From: Kitasatospora albolonga
GTDB lineage: Bacteria > Actinomycetota > Actinomycetes > Streptomycetales > Streptomycetaceae
Direction of reading: 5' to 3'
Assembly: GCA_002082585.1 (NCBI GenBank)
Contig: CP020563.1
Span: 7,372,001-7,436,000 of the forward strand
Length of the DNA stretch: 64,000 bases
Both the position numbers and the translations under genes were made by a program. Shown piece by piece: positions 63,481 to 64,000 of the stretch. The notes beneath the pieces are model-generated. The model saw only the letters and a program-made list of their open reading frames with translations. It did not search any database and was not told the DNA's origin. How positions within the stretch are numbered: position 1 is the stretch's first letter; every line of letters begins with the position of its first letter.

Positions 63481-64000
63481 TCGGCCTCGTACTGGCAGCC
63501 GGTGCAGGACGACGTCTGCGCCCCTACACGGACACGCTCCCCAAGGCGCTCGTCCCTGTCGACGGCGACAGGACGGTCCTCGACCTCACGCTGGCCAACT
63601 TCGCGGCGGTCGGGCTCACCGAGGTCGCGATTGTCGTCGGCTACCGCAAGGAGGCCGTCTACGCCCGCAAGGCCGAGCTGGAGGCGACGTACGGCCTCAC
63701 CCTCACGCTGATCGACAACGACAAGGCCGAGGAGTGGAACAACGCCTACTCCCTGTGGTGCGCCCGTGATGTCATCAAGCGCGGCGTGATCCTCGCCAAC
63801 GGCGACACCGTGCACCCGGTCTCCGTCGAGAAGACCCTCCTGGACGCCCGCGGCAAGGGCCAGAGGATCATCCTCGCCCTGGACACCGAGAAGAGCCTCG
63901 CCGACGAGGAGATGAAGGTCATCACCGAGGAGGGCAAGGGCGTCCAGCGCATCACCAAGCTGATGGACCCGGCCACCGCGACCGGTGAGTACATCGGCGT
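63477..64000 (+). CDS. Nucleotidyltransferase (phosphocholine/polyol-phosphate cytidylyltransferase-like), partial
   Basis: 174 codons to the right edge, no stop reached. ATG overlaps the upstream TGA by ATGA, with GAAGGAG before it. N-terminal sugar-nucleotidyltransferase motif LVLAAGAGRRLRPYTDTLPKAL and metal-binding NGDTVHP. The pattern EEWNNAYSLWCARDVI is typical of the cytidylyltransferase group that activates phosphocholine, inositol-phosphate or glycerol-phosphate as CDP-alcohols. Together with the preceding phosphotransferase it would make and then use a CDP-polyol, as in the fused IPCT-DIPPS enzymes of thermophiles (inference). Confidence 0.88.
   Translation, partial: MIGLVLAAGAGRRLRPYTDTLPKALVPVDGDRTVLDLTLANFAAVGLTEVAIVVGYRKEAVYARKAELEATYGLTLTLIDNDKAEEWNNAYSLWCARDVIKRGVILANGDTVHPVSVEKTLLDARGKGQRIILALDTEKSLADEEMKVITEEGKGVQRITKLMDPATATGEYIG

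Overview
The window is a 64 kb stretch of a very GC-rich actinobacterial chromosome, almost certainly Streptomyces. The evidence is extreme G/C bias at third codon positions, frequent GTG/TTG starts, a WhiB-like protein, an SsgA-like protein, an XRE/DUF5753 + DUF397 pair, a two-domain small laccase and a type I isopentenyl-diphosphate isomerase very like (from memory) that of S. coelicolor. The laccase, SCO6745-family protein and idi recall the SCO67xx part of the S. coelicolor chromosome; this synteny is a recollection, not a search. There is no rRNA, tRNA, CRISPR array, transposase or phage module that I can support. The content is ordinary chromosome with accessory cassettes.

Layout. 1-4.5 kb: a secreted cupredoxin (cut by the left edge) overlaps a secreted ThuA/sugar-dehydrogenase-like protein, divergent from a Tat-exported small laccase. 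4.5-10.4 kb: a SNF2 helicase, then an ATP-grasp RiPP (graspetide) cassette: precursor tgmA, ligase tgmB and PIMT-like methyltransferase tgmC. tgmB carries an apparent 1-base deletion and lacks its usual metal ligands. The cassette is divergent from a DUF5753 regulator/DUF397 pair. 10.5-22.8 kb: VOC protein, WhiB-like, GMC oxidoreductase, a 1126-aa helical-repeat protein, acyl-ACP desaturase with a palindromic operator, UvrA-like ABC ATPase, ABC-F and SsgA-like. 23-31 kb: ABC exporter divergent from a two-component system, then small housekeeping genes (YCII, endonuclease V, saccharopine-dehydrogenase-like). 31.2-37 kb: a four-gene beta-oxidation operon (alpha-methylacyl-CoA racemase, acyl-CoA dehydrogenase, thiolase, FadB) with an operator-like promoter, ending at a terminator facing a MerR gene. 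37.9-49.1 kb: PLP enzyme, macro-domain protein, MpaB-like oxygenase, secreted M1 and M14 peptidases, BCCT transporter, D-amino-acid oxidase, GH64 glucanase under a 26-bp palindrome, exported carbonic anhydrase. 49.4-64 kb: ABC-F, Tex, SCO6745-family protein, enoyl-CoA hydratase, HdeD-like protein, RsbW-type ATPase, idi, a methyltransferase-acetyltransferase fusion with a possible leader ORF, a CDF metal exporter, GalE, and an overlapping CDP-alcohol phosphotransferase/nucleotidyltransferase pair cut by the right edge.

Functional links I infer: extracellular oxidation chemistry with copper proteins at the left end; graspetide biosynthesis (probably decayed); degradation of methyl-branched acyl-CoAs by the racemase operon; extracellular polymer degradation (GH64, M1, M14); and lipid/glycan headgroup synthesis at the right end (GalE plus CDP-alcohol chemistry). 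At least ten genes have a TANNNT box 6-7 nt before the start codon, as expected for leaderless mRNAs. Several intergenic hairpins are perfect inverted repeats of 9-18 bp.
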